This document shows positions 1-6,655 of a stretch of DNA of 12,332 nt, piece by piece (the stretch's first letter is position 1; every line of letters starts with the position of its first letter). This stretch comes from Janthinobacterium lividum (GTDB taxonomy: Bacteria > Pseudomonadota > Gammaproteobacteria > Steroidobacterales > Steroidobacteraceae): NCBI GenBank assembly GCA_943327025.2, contig CALPVO020000037.1:1-12332 (forward strand), given 5' to 3'. A program made the position numbers and the translations under genes. The notes below the pieces were generated by a model. That model did no database searches. It was not told the DNA's origin and worked only from the letters and a program-made list of their open reading frames with translations.

Positions 1-1
1 C

Positions 2-1081
2 CCCCACCCGCGCGAACTCGACAGCCTGCTATCCACTGGCGAGCAAGTGTCGGTATCGCTGCTCGCCATGGCGCTCCACGATGTAGGCGTCCCCGCGCGT
101 TCGTTGGTGGGGTTTCAGGTGCCTATGCGCACCACCGCCGTGCATGGCAAGGCGCGTATCGAAGGTATCGACGGGCAACGCCTCGCGGCCATCATTGCAG
201 AAGGGGCGGTACCGGTCGTCGCGGGTTTTCAGGGCATCAACGCGGCCGGCGATATCACCACCATCGGGCGCGGTGGCTCCGATACCACCGCCGTCGCTGT
301 GGCCGTGGCGCTCGGCGCGGACGAATGCCAAATCCTTACCGATGTGGATGGCGTCTACACCACGGACCCGCGTATGGTGCCGGCGGCACGCCGTCTGCCA
401 AGGCTGACGTTCGAGGAAATGCTGGAACTGGCTGGGCAAGGTGCGCGCGTGCTGCATCTACGCGCGGTCGAGTTCGCGGCCAAGTACAACGTGAAGCTGC
501 GCGTCGCGCTTAGCTTCGAAGATAGCGAAGGCACGCTCATCACCGCAGAGGACACTACCGTGGAAGCTCCCTTGGTCGCCGGCATTGCTTTCAACCGGGA
601 TGAAGCCGCCATCACTGTCACCGGTTTGCCGGACCAGCCCGGCGCCGCTCTCGCTGTCCTCGAGCCCGTCAGCGAGGCGAACATCGAAGTCGACATGATT
701 GTCCTGAATGCCCCGCGCGAGGGGCGCGTGGACCTGACCTTCACCGTGCACCGCGACGACCACGCGGCGGCATTAGCGGCTGTGCAAGCCGCGGTGCTAA
801 GCGGTAGTGGCACGGCGCTCGCCGGGTCGGCAGGGGTTCGAGTCACCGGCGATACCACCGTGGCCAAGCTGTCGGTAGTGGGCGTTGGCATGCGTTCGCA
901 CGCGGGTGTCGCTACACGCCTGTTCGCCACGCTCGCTGCCGAGAACATCAATGTGCGCCTCGTGGCAACGAGTGAAATCAAAGTCTCGGTGTTGGTGGAC
1001 GAGCATGAACTTGAACGCGGCGTGCGTGCGCTGCACGCTGCGTATGGGCTGGAGAAATCGCCGACGGCCCTCTCCACGTGA
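2..1081 (+). CDS. lysC: aspartokinase (5' truncated by window edge)
   Basis: Aspartokinase phosphorylates L-aspartate with ATP, the first step towards lysine, threonine, methionine and diaminopimelate; it is cytoplasmic. The reading frame is open to the left edge, and the segment before any start codon reads PRELDSLLSTGEQ, the conserved substrate-binding stretch of aspartokinases, so the true start lies outside the window (359 residues seen; the family usually has about 400-450). The kinase motif TTIGRGGSDTTA lies at about 257-292 and the nucleotide-binding DVDGVYTTDPR at about 344-376. Two ACT domains follow (about 584-811 and 857-1050), the second with ATSEIKVSVLVDE, the usual allosteric site for end-product inhibition. 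It is a stand-alone kinase: there is no homoserine dehydrogenase part. The stop abuts glcD, suggesting co-transcription. Confidence 0.95.
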   Translation, partial: PHPRELDSLLSTGEQVSVSLLAMALHDVGVPARSLVGFQVPMRTTAVHGKARIEGIDGQRLAAIIAEGAVPVVAGFQGINAAGDITTIGRGGSDTTAVAVAVALGADECQILTDVDGVYTTDPRMVPAARRLPRLTFEEMLELAGQGARVLHLRAVEFAAKYNVKLRVALSFEDSEGTLITAEDTTVEAPLVAGIAFNRDEAAITVTGLPDQPGAALAVLEPVSEANIEVDMIVLNAPREGRVDLTFTVHRDDHAAALAAVQAAVLSGSGTALAGSAGVRVTGDTTVAKLSVVGVGMRSHAGVATRLFATLAAENINVRLVATSEIKVSVLVDEHELERGVRALHAAYGLEKSPTALST

Positions 1082-1101
1082 AGGGACAGTCTTCTGTCGC
1101 G

Positions 1102-2565
1102 ATGAACCCGGGCAAGTTCGATTCGTGCCTCGCTGCGCTACGCGCACGGTTTCTGCGGGCACAGTTGCTGGTAGAAGTAGAAGACACACGTCCTTACGAA
1201 TGTGATGGCCTAACCTTGCACCGGCAGTTGCCGCGTGCGGTGGTGTTGCCGGCGAACGAAGCCGAAGTGGCCGCGGCCTTGTCTATCTGTGCCAAGCATG
1301 GCGTGCCGGTAGTCCCACGCGGGGCAGGCACGGGCCTTTCCGGTGGCGCTACGCCGCATGCCGAAGGCGTAGTGTTGTCCTTGGCGCGGCTGAATGCCTT
1401 GGTAGGCATTGACCCGGTGGCATGCACCGCCACTGTGCAGCCCGGTGTACGCAACCTCGCTATTTCTGAAGCGGCGGCTGCGTATGGGCTTTACTACGCA
1501 CCCGACCCGTCCAGTCAAGTGGCTTGCACCATTGGTGGCAACGTCGCGGAAAACTCCGGTGGCGTACATTGCCTGAAATATGGCCTCACTTTGCACAACG
1601 TACTACGCGTGCGCGCCCTCACCATGGAAGGCGAAGTGGTGGAGTTTGGCGGCCTTGCCCCCGATGCGCCCGGTTTGGATTTGCTGGCGCTCGTCATCGG
1701 CTCTGAAGGCATGCTCGCCGTTATCACCGAAGTCACCGTTCGCTTGGTGCCGGTGCCGCAGTTGGCGCGTTGCCTCATGGCCAGTTTCGCGACGGTCACA
1801 GCCGCGGGTGATGCCGTGGCGGCCCTCATCGCTGCGGGCCTCATCCCCGCCGGTTTGGAGATGATCGACCAAGCGGGGATTCGATTGGTGGAGCCTTTCG
1901 CCCGTGCCGGCTACGACATGGAAGCAGCCGCCGTGTTGCTCTGTGAAGCCGATGGGACAGCGACGGAAGTGGCTGAAGACGTAGAGCGGATGAGCGCCGT
2001 GCTGCGCGCTGCGGGCGCAACGCAAGTGCAGGTGTCCAATAGCGAGCAGGAGCGCTTGCGCTTCTGGGCAGGCCGCAAGAACGCCTTCCCGGCAGCGGGG
2101 CGCGCTGCGCCCGCGTACTACTGCATGGACGGCACCATTCCGCGCAAACATCTCGGCGCCATGCTCACCGCCATTCAGGGGATGGAGCAGGAGTTTGGTC
2201 TGTCCTGCCCCAACGTGTTCCATGCGGGCGATGGCAACCTGCATCCACTCATCTTGTTCGACGATGGGGACCCCGATTCCGTGCAACGCGCGGAAGCTTT
2301 CGGTGCCGCCATTCTTGAGGCCAGCGTGCGCTTCGGGGGCACCATTACGGGTGAACATGGTGTGGGTCTGGAGAAACTTGATGCCATGTGCGCGCAATTT
2401 GGGGCGGCGGAGCTCGGGGTGTTCCATGCAGTGAAGCACGCCTTCGACCCCACGGGCCTGCTGAACCCCGGCAAAGCCGTGCCGCAATTGCACCGCTGCG
2501 CTGAACTTGGCGGCATGCGCGTTCGCGCCGGGCAGTTGCCCTTCGCCGACTTGCCGCGGTTTTGA
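1102..2565 (+). CDS. glcD: glycolate dehydrogenase, FAD-binding subunit GlcD
   Basis: GlcD carries the FAD that oxidises glycolate (and often D-lactate) to glyoxylate; it works with GlcE and GlcF at the inner face of the cytoplasmic membrane and passes electrons to the respiratory chain. Visible parts: an N-terminal PCMH-type FAD domain with PRGAGTGLSGG (residues 72-82), PDPSSQ (134-139), TIGGNVAENSGG (143-154) and GSEGMLAVITE (200-210); then a C-terminal FAD-oxidase domain with FHAGDGNLHP (373-382), GEHGVGLEK (417-425) and FDPTGLLNPGK near the end. The length, 487 residues, fits the family (about 499 in E. coli). I chose the ATG at 1102, which has AAGGGACAG upstream, although the spacing is long. 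A GTG at 1078 overlapping the lysC stop would add 8 residues and allow translational coupling, but has no Shine-Dalgarno sequence. Confidence 0.93.
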   Translation: MNPGKFDSCLAALRARFLRAQLLVEVEDTRPYECDGLTLHRQLPRAVVLPANEAEVAAALSICAKHGVPVVPRGAGTGLSGGATPHAEGVVLSLARLNALVGIDPVACTATVQPGVRNLAISEAAAAYGLYYAPDPSSQVACTIGGNVAENSGGVHCLKYGLTLHNVLRVRALTMEGEVVEFGGLAPDAPGLDLLALVIGSEGMLAVITEVTVRLVPVPQLARCLMASFATVTAAGDAVAALIAAGLIPAGLEMIDQAGIRLVEPFARAGYDMEAAAVLLCEADGTATEVAEDVERMSAVLRAAGATQVQVSNSEQERLRFWAGRKNAFPAAGRAAPAYYCMDGTIPRKHLGAMLTAIQGMEQEFGLSCPNVFHAGDGNLHPLILFDDGDPDSVQRAEAFGAAILEASVRFGGTITGEHGVGLEKLDAMCAQFGAAELGVFHAVKHAFDPTGLLNPGKAVPQLHRCAELGGMRVRAGQLPFADLPRF

Positions 2566-2567
2566 CC

Positions 2568-3695
2568 ATGGCGGGTTTTCATCTTGCGCACTACGAGGCC
2601 GCCTTGGCAGAGCGCTTGAGTGCTGCGACAACCAACCACGAGCCGCTGTGTTTGCGCGGCGGCGGCACCAAAGATTTTTACGGCAATGCGCCACGCGGCA
2701 CGGTGCTCGACTTGCCTGCGCTGGCTGGCGCCACGCCCGCGGAACTGCTCGCCGCAGTCGAGTACGAACCCAGTGAACTGGTGGTGACGGCGCCGGCGGT
2801 GTTGCCGTTGGCGGCGCTTGAGGCTGTGCTTGCGGCGCAGGGGCAGATGTTGGCGTTTGAACCGCCGCGCTTCGGGGCGGGCGGTACGGTAGGTGGCTGC
2901 GTGGCGGCAGGCCTTGCAGGCCCGCGGCGCCGGAGTGCCGGTCCCATGCACGGTGGGCTACGTGATTTCCTGCTGGGCGCGAGGTTGGTCGATGGTCGGG
3001 GGCGTGCCTTGGCCTTCGGCGGTCGCGTCATGAAGAATGTCGCGGGTTACGACCTTTCCCGCGTCTTGGCCGGTTCGCTCGGTGTGCTCGGGGCCATCAC
3101 CGAGATGTCGCTCAAGGTCTTGCCGGTGCCCTTCGCAGAAACCACTCTCGTGCAGGAATGCACCGAGGAAGCGGGCTTGGCGTTGGTGACCGGGTGGGCC
3201 GGGCAGCCTCTGCCGGTCTCCGCCACGGCCTGGGAGGCTGGCAGGCTGCACGTGCGCCTCTCCGGAGCCAGTTCTGCGGTGGACGCCGCTGCGGCACGCC
3301 TAGGCGGGGAGCGCCTATCTGAGGCCGTAGCCACCTCTTGGTGGACTGCACTTCGCGACCAGCAACTCCCGTACTTCAGCGGCAACGCGCCGTTGTGGCG
3401 GCTGGCCTTGCCGCCGGCGGCGCCGCCGCTCGGTTTGGACGGGCCACAGTTCATTGAATGGAGCGGCGCGCAGCGTTGGCTCAAGACTTCGCTGTCGGCT
3501 TCCGTGGTGCGAGAGCACGTGACTACTTTGGGCGGTCATGCCACGGCTTTCCGGGTACACGACCGGTCCGACGCCTCTAAGCCGGACGCCTTCACACCAT
3601 TGGCGCCCGCGTTGTTGGCCATTCATCGTCGGCTGAAAGCCGAGTTCGACCCGGCGGGTGTTCTGAACCCCGGCCGCTTGTCTTCGGAGCTTTAA
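2568..3695 (+). CDS. glcE: glycolate dehydrogenase, FAD-binding subunit GlcE
   Basis: GlcE is the second flavin-type subunit of glycolate dehydrogenase and is required for activity together with GlcD and GlcF. It has a single PCMH FAD domain: LRGGGTKDFYG (residues 29-39), FGAGGTVGGCVAAGLAGPRR (102-121), then GGRVMKNVAGYDLSRVLAGS (151-170) and LGVLGAITEMSLKVLP, the stretches most typical of GlcE. The C-terminus ends with FDPAGVLNPGRL, echoing GlcD. The length is 375 residues, slightly longer than E. coli GlcE (about 350). The ATG at 2568 lies 2 bases after the glcD stop; the frame could also start at a TTG at 2562 that overlaps that stop, adding two residues. There is no clear Shine-Dalgarno sequence, so translation is probably coupled to glcD. 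Confidence 0.92.
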   Translation: MAGFHLAHYEAALAERLSAATTNHEPLCLRGGGTKDFYGNAPRGTVLDLPALAGATPAELLAAVEYEPSELVVTAPAVLPLAALEAVLAAQGQMLAFEPPRFGAGGTVGGCVAAGLAGPRRRSAGPMHGGLRDFLLGARLVDGRGRALAFGGRVMKNVAGYDLSRVLAGSLGVLGAITEMSLKVLPVPFAETTLVQECTEEAGLALVTGWAGQPLPVSATAWEAGRLHVRLSGASSAVDAAAARLGGERLSEAVATSWWTALRDQQLPYFSGNAPLWRLALPPAAPPLGLDGPQFIEWSGAQRWLKTSLSASVVREHVTTLGGHATAFRVHDRSDASKPDAFTPLAPALLAIHRRLKAEFDPAGVLNPGRLSSEL

Positions 3696-3699
3696 GCCC

Positions 3700-5016
3700 A
3701 TGCATTTGAACCTGTCGCCCGAGTTGCAGGGAAATACCGCCGCCGAGGAGGCCGCGCGCATCGTGGGCAAGTGCGTCCACTGCGGCTTCTGCAATGCCAG
3801 TTGCCCCACCTACCGTTTGCTGGGCGATGAACTGGATGGCCCGCGCGGGCGTATCTACCTCATGAAGGGCTTGCTGGAGGGTGCGCCGGCCACGGCGAAG
3901 ACCCAACTGCACTTGGACCGTTGCCTCACGTGCCGCGCTTGTGAAACCGCTTGTCCTTCCGGGGTGGATTACGGGCGCTTGCTCGATACCGGGCGTGCAC
4001 TCGCCGGCGCGCGGTCGCCACGGACATGGGGCGGCCGTTTAGTACGTACGTTGCTCCGGGAAACGCTCACGCGGCCGCGGCTATTCGGCGCTCTGCTGCG
4101 CTTGGGCCGGGCGCTGCGGCCGGCGCTGCCGCCAAGGCTGCGCGAGAAGGTTCCGCTAGGCACGGCGCGTTCTGGGAGCTCGCCGACACCGCAGGCCGGC
4201 AGAGTTGCGCCGGCGTTTTCCGCGCAACGGCGGGTATTGCTGCTGTCCGGTTGCGTACAGCCGGCGCTGTCGCCGGGTATCCACCACGCCACGGTGCGTG
4301 TGCTGGCCGCCTTGGGAATACAGGCCGTTACTCCCCCGTCGGCAGGTTGCTGTGGTGCCCTACGTCAGCACCTCGACGACCCCTCCGGCGCGCTCGCGGA
4401 AGCCCGTCGCAATATCGATGCTTGGTGGCCATGGATCGAGCCTTCGGCCGGCGGTTCTGCGGTGAAGGCGAACGGCGAATCGTCCGCGATGGCCGCAGTG
4501 GTGAGGCCCGTGGAAGCCATCATCAGCAATGCTTCCGGCTGTGGCGTGCAACTGCGGGACTACGGCCATTTGCTGCGGCAAGACCCGGTTTATGCAGCAC
4601 GCGCGGCGCGTGTTGCTGCGTTGGCGCGTGACATTGCGCAGGTCATAGCGCCCGAAGCCGAAGCCTTGGCAAAGCGATTGCGACCAGTCGGTGCGCGCCT
4701 CGCGTTCCAGTCGCCCTGCACTTTGCAGCATGGGCAAGGAGTGCGTGGTCAGGTGGAGGGTTTGCTTACCCGTTTGGGAGTGGATCTTCTGCCGTGCGCT
4801 GACAGTCAATTGTGTTGTGGATCGGCTGGAACGTATTCGTTGTTACAGCCGGAACTCTCTGGCGAATTGCGCTCCCGGAAGCTCGCTGCGCTGCAGCGCG
4901 GAGGGCCCGAGGCCATCGTCTCGGCCAACATCGGCTGTATAACCCATTTGGGGTATGCTGCCGCCGTGCCTGTGCAGCATTGGATTGAATGGGTTGACGC
5001 CCGGTTGATCTCGTGA
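3700..5016 (+). CDS. glcF: glycolate dehydrogenase, iron-sulfur subunit GlcF
   Basis: GlcF takes electrons from the flavin subunits and hands them to the membrane quinone pool. Two ferredoxin-type 4Fe-4S motifs are seen: C25-x2-C28-x2-C31-x3-C35-P and C75-x2-C78-x2-C81-x3-C85-P. Two cysteine-rich CCG domains follow: the first runs from SGCVQPALSPG to PSAGCCGALRQH, the second from SPCTLQHGQGVR through CADSQLCCGSAGTY to ANIGCITHL. The length is 438 residues against about 407 in E. coli; the excess seems to sit in the linker after the ferredoxin part (about residues 150-170, Ser/Pro/Gly-rich) and around the KANGESSAM segment between the CCG domains. It starts 4 bases after the glcE stop with GGAG about 10 bases upstream, and is the last gene of the lysC-glcDEF run. 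Confidence 0.93.
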   Translation: MHLNLSPELQGNTAAEEAARIVGKCVHCGFCNASCPTYRLLGDELDGPRGRIYLMKGLLEGAPATAKTQLHLDRCLTCRACETACPSGVDYGRLLDTGRALAGARSPRTWGGRLVRTLLRETLTRPRLFGALLRLGRALRPALPPRLREKVPLGTARSGSSPTPQAGRVAPAFSAQRRVLLLSGCVQPALSPGIHHATVRVLAALGIQAVTPPSAGCCGALRQHLDDPSGALAEARRNIDAWWPWIEPSAGGSAVKANGESSAMAAVVRPVEAIISNASGCGVQLRDYGHLLRQDPVYAARAARVAALARDIAQVIAPEAEALAKRLRPVGARLAFQSPCTLQHGQGVRGQVEGLLTRLGVDLLPCADSQLCCGSAGTYSLLQPELSGELRSRKLAALQRGGPEAIVSANIGCITHLGYAAAVPVQHWIEWVDARLIS

Positions 5017-5080
5017 ATTTCTGTTTTGCGTCCTAAATTGCTGTTCCGGCTTTATTTTTTCGCACTTGACGTTTTTTTCA

Positions 5081-5109
5081 TTCACCCGGCGGCAGCGAAC
5101 GGCTAGATT
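5081..5109 (+). promoter_or_regulatory. possible sigma70 promoter of csrA
   Basis: TTCACC (5081-5086) and TAGATT (5104-5109) are separated by 17 bases and each match the sigma70 consensus at 4 of 6 positions. A TTGACG at 5066-5071 is a better -35 box but has no -10 at a usable distance. The 143-base gap between glcF and csrA makes a separate promoter plausible; the exact site is a guess. Confidence 0.3.
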
Positions 5110-5159
5110 CCGAAGTGAGTTCGCGGTTCGCGTTGGTTCGAGCAAGAGGTGGCGTTTAA

Positions 5160-5360
5160 ATGTTGATTCTGACCCGACGCATGGGCGAGACGCTGATGAT
5201 TGGTGAGGATGTCACCGTCACGGTGTTGGGCGTCAAGGGGAACCAGGTGCGGCTGGGCGTGAACGCCCCGCGTAACGTCGCCGTTCATCGCGAAGAAATC
5301 TTCGCGCGTATCAAGACCGAGGGCGAGGACGCCCCAGAACTGCCAGAAGACGAGGCCTGA
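5160..5360 (+). CDS. csrA: carbon storage regulator CsrA/RsmA
   Basis: CsrA is a small dimeric RNA-binding protein that binds GGA motifs in mRNA leaders and changes translation or stability; it controls carbon storage, motility and biofilm genes. The protein has 66 residues, the normal size. The diagnostic N-terminus [15 protein letters not shown] (L4, R6 and R7 in the first RNA-binding strand) and VAVHREEI with R44, the other key RNA-contact residue, are all present. The C-terminal tail is acidic and variable, as usual. The start at 5160 has AGAGGTGG 7 bases upstream. It is followed by an intrinsic terminator and then a tRNA-Ser gene, an arrangement known from other gammaproteobacteria. The leader from 5017 to 5159 contains no GGA on the coding strand, so simple autorepression through leader GGA sites is not evident. 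Confidence 0.97.
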   Translation: MLILTRRMGETLMIGEDVTVTVLGVKGNQVRLGVNAPRNVAVHREEIFARIKTEGEDAPELPEDEA

Positions 5361-5409
5361 ACCCCGGTTTCCCTTGTCCGGCGGCTTAGTCCGTCCTATC
5401 ATTGCACTT

Positions 5410-5445
5410 CGGCCCGGGTGGTTCCCATCCGGGCCGTTGGTTTGT
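5410..5445 (+). terminator. intrinsic terminator of csrA
   Basis: A 12-bp stem (5410-5421 with 5425-5436, one G-U pair) encloses a TTC loop and is followed by the T-rich tail TTGGTTTGT. It lies 49 bases after the csrA stop and separates csrA from the tRNA gene. Confidence 0.8.
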
Positions 5446-5470
5446 AGGCCCTTATCTGGCCTGCTGCCGC

Positions 5471-5561
5471 GGAGAGTTGGCCGAGTGGTCGAAGGCGCGC
5501 CCCTGCTAAGGGCGTATGGGCCAAAAGCCCATCGAGGGTTCGAATCCCTCACTCTCCGCCA
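5471..5561 (+). tRNA. tRNA-Ser (anticodon GCU)
   Basis: This is a complete class II tRNA. The 7-bp acceptor stem is 5471-5477 with 5551-5557, the discriminator is G5558 and CCA is encoded at 5559-5561. The anticodon stem CGCCC/GGGCG (5498-5502 with 5510-5514) holds the loop CTGCTAA with anticodon GCT at 5505-5507, which reads AGC and AGU. The long variable arm is a 6-bp stem ATGGGC/GCCCAT with loop CAAAA (5516-5532), as expected for serine tRNA. The T arm GAGGG-TTCGAAT-CCCTC is at 5534-5550. Confidence 0.97.
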
Positions 5562-5625
5562 CTTACAAACAAAGCCCAGTCCCCTCGCGAGAGGGGGGCT
5601 GGGCTTTGTCGTTTGTGGTGGTTGG
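5556..5625 (+). repeat. 70-bp direct repeat, copy 1: tRNA 3' end plus terminator-like hairpin
   Basis: The repeat starts with CCGCCA, the last six bases of tRNA-Ser, and continues into a long hairpin: CAAAGCCCAG (5570-5579) pairs with CTGGGCTTTG (5599-5608), then CCCCTC with GAGGGG, closed by the GNRA tetraloop GCGA (5587-5590). The T-containing tail TTTGTCGTTTG makes it the likely tRNA terminator. A second copy at 9608-9676 matches it at about 66 of 70 positions. Confidence 0.85.
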
Positions 5626-5627
5626 TT

Positions 5628-5644
5628 GAGGGGTTCGATCCCTC
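5628..5644 (+). other. T-arm-like remnant of a tRNA
   Basis: GAGGG-GTTCGAT-CCCTC forms a perfect 5-bp stem with a 7-base loop and resembles the T arm of the upstream tRNA-Ser (5534-5550) with a one-base shift. No tRNA body is attached, so it is probably a remnant of an earlier tRNA copy or attachment site. Confidence 0.4.
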
Positions 5645-5657
5645 GATCATGAAAGTG

Positions 5658-5679
5658 CGGGTTCGACCGCCCGGCGCCA
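5658..5679 (+). other. second T-arm-like remnant ending in GCGCCA
   Basis: CGGG (5658-5661) pairs with CCCG (5670-5673) around a loop containing TTCGACC, and GCGCCA follows, like a T arm and the 3' end of a tRNA. The acceptor 5' half, D arm and anticodon arm are absent. It may be a remnant; chance similarity is possible. Confidence 0.35.
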
Positions 5680-5727
5680 TTAGGCGACGGGCAGTCGAAC
5701 CAGCAAATGAATTTCGCAGGTCCGCGG

Positions 5728-6579
5728 CTACTTCGTAGAAATATCAAGGCCTGCGACCTGGCCCCGAGGCCTGCAGTCACCAGCGCGAAGACCATCCAGA
5801 AAGGCGCTGATTGTCTGCACTGTCAGCGTCTCCGTCTTACGCGACATTCCGATGCCTGCAAAATTCAAATGACTCGCGCCATCTATTACGCCCAACCACT
5901 TGCACTCTGGCGGCATGTTTCTGAACGGTTCGGTGCGCGTTTCCCAAGAGGCACCACCCAACTCGGTATCGCGGGTGCCCGTAATCAGCAACACGGGTCT
6001 TCGGATGCCCGACCACGCGTTCCCGGGGAAGATCGAACCGGTGCCTTGTGGCGATAGGGCGATGTAGGCGTTGAAGGAATCGGTGCCCTGGACGCCGATC
6101 TTGTTTCTTGCACCCGCTTCAATCATGACCGTTGCGGCACCCATTGAGTGGCCGATCAGTAACTTTTCTCTGGAATTACACCTGCGTTCGGCCCATTTCA
6201 CCGACGCGGCGATATCCATGAACCTGCCGCGATAGGCATCTGGCTCCGTGATCAGTTCGGCCAGGCCCTCGCGAAGCCCGTTGCCGCGCAGATGCTCGCG
6301 CAAGGCGCGTCGCCCGCTCTCCTGGTGACCCACCACCACGGAAAGGTATCCAATCGAGGACAGGGCTTCGCCCAGATAACGATAGCCCTGTTCAGTACCG
6401 CCGGCACCCGGCGAAATGATTGCGACCCCACGGCAGGTGGCCGCAGCGGGTGCATAAGCAGTCGCCTGCAAGAACTTCTGGTCCTGCCGCTGCAACTGGA
6501 GCGCCTCGCTCGCGCAAGCGAGGCTGACCGCTCCGAAAAAGAGTGCCCCAAGAGCAATGCCACGGAGTAAGTCGCTCAT
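5728..6579 (-). CDS. secreted alpha/beta hydrolase, PAF-acetylhydrolase-like
   Basis: This is a predicted serine hydrolase of 283 residues exported by an N-terminal signal peptide: basic start, hydrophobic core at about residues 7-20, likely cleavage after ACA at residue 23. The nucleophile elbow GHSMGA gives Ser145. A likely acid is D204 in LLITGTRD and a likely catalytic base H237 in DGASHLNF, so the triad looks complete. The early SPGAGGTEQGY segment fits the oxyanion region of the platelet-activating-factor acetylhydrolase or dienelactone-hydrolase-like group. The substrate cannot be told. I chose the ATG at 6579; an in-frame TTG at 6588 would add three residues. No strong Shine-Dalgarno sequence is seen, and a large inverted repeat sits just upstream. 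It has the same orientation as the next two hydrolases but lacks their shared signal peptide and repeat. Confidence 0.8.
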   Translation of the reverse strand: MSDLLRGIALGALFFGAVSLACASEALQLQRQDQKFLQATAYAPAAATCRGVAIISPGAGGTEQGYRYLGEALSSIGYLSVVVGHQESGRRALREHLRGNGLREGLAELITEPDAYRGRFMDIAASVKWAERRCNSREKLLIGHSMGAATVMIEAGARNKIGVQGTDSFNAYIALSPQGTGSIFPGNAWSGIRRPVLLITGTRDTELGGASWETRTEPFRNMPPECKWLGVIDGASHLNFAGIGMSRKTETLTVQTISAFLDGLRAGDCRPRGQVAGLDISTK

Positions 6580-6583
6580 GCCC

Positions 6584-6625
6584 AGCAACTCGTCAACGAA
6601 GGTTTAATGGTTGGACGAGGTTGCT
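6584..6625. promoter_or_regulatory. imperfect inverted repeat upstream of the hydrolase gene
   Basis: AGCAAC-TCGTC-AAC (6584-6597) is complementary to GTT-g-GACGA-g-GTTGCT (6610-6625): 14 pairs with two single-base bulges and a 12-base loop. It begins 5 bases upstream of the ATG of the - strand hydrolase and lies in the 76-bp gap after the next - strand gene. It could be an operator or an RNA hairpin affecting start-codon access. A terminator is less likely because no T run follows. Confidence 0.4.
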
Positions 6626-6655
6626 GCATGCTGCTCCCGTCGAGCTCTGATCCAG

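Noticed and set aside
355..1077. Antisense frame (240 codons) opposite lysC
   Set aside because: The composition is dominated by Ser, Arg, Ala and Thr as in typical antisense shadows, and the + strand is a clear aspartokinase.
1603..2694. Long antisense frame (363 codons) opposite glcD
   Set aside because: It is a shadow of high-GC coding sequence; the + strand frame has clear GlcD motifs over the same span.
5066..5071. TTGACG as -35 box of csrA
   Set aside because: No -10 hexamer occurs at 16-18 bases; the nearest, TAGATT, is 32 bases away.
5374..5652. Open reading frame of 92 codons over the tRNA region
   Set aside because: It runs through the csrA terminator, the complete tRNA-Ser and the hairpin repeat; the translation has no protein-like features.
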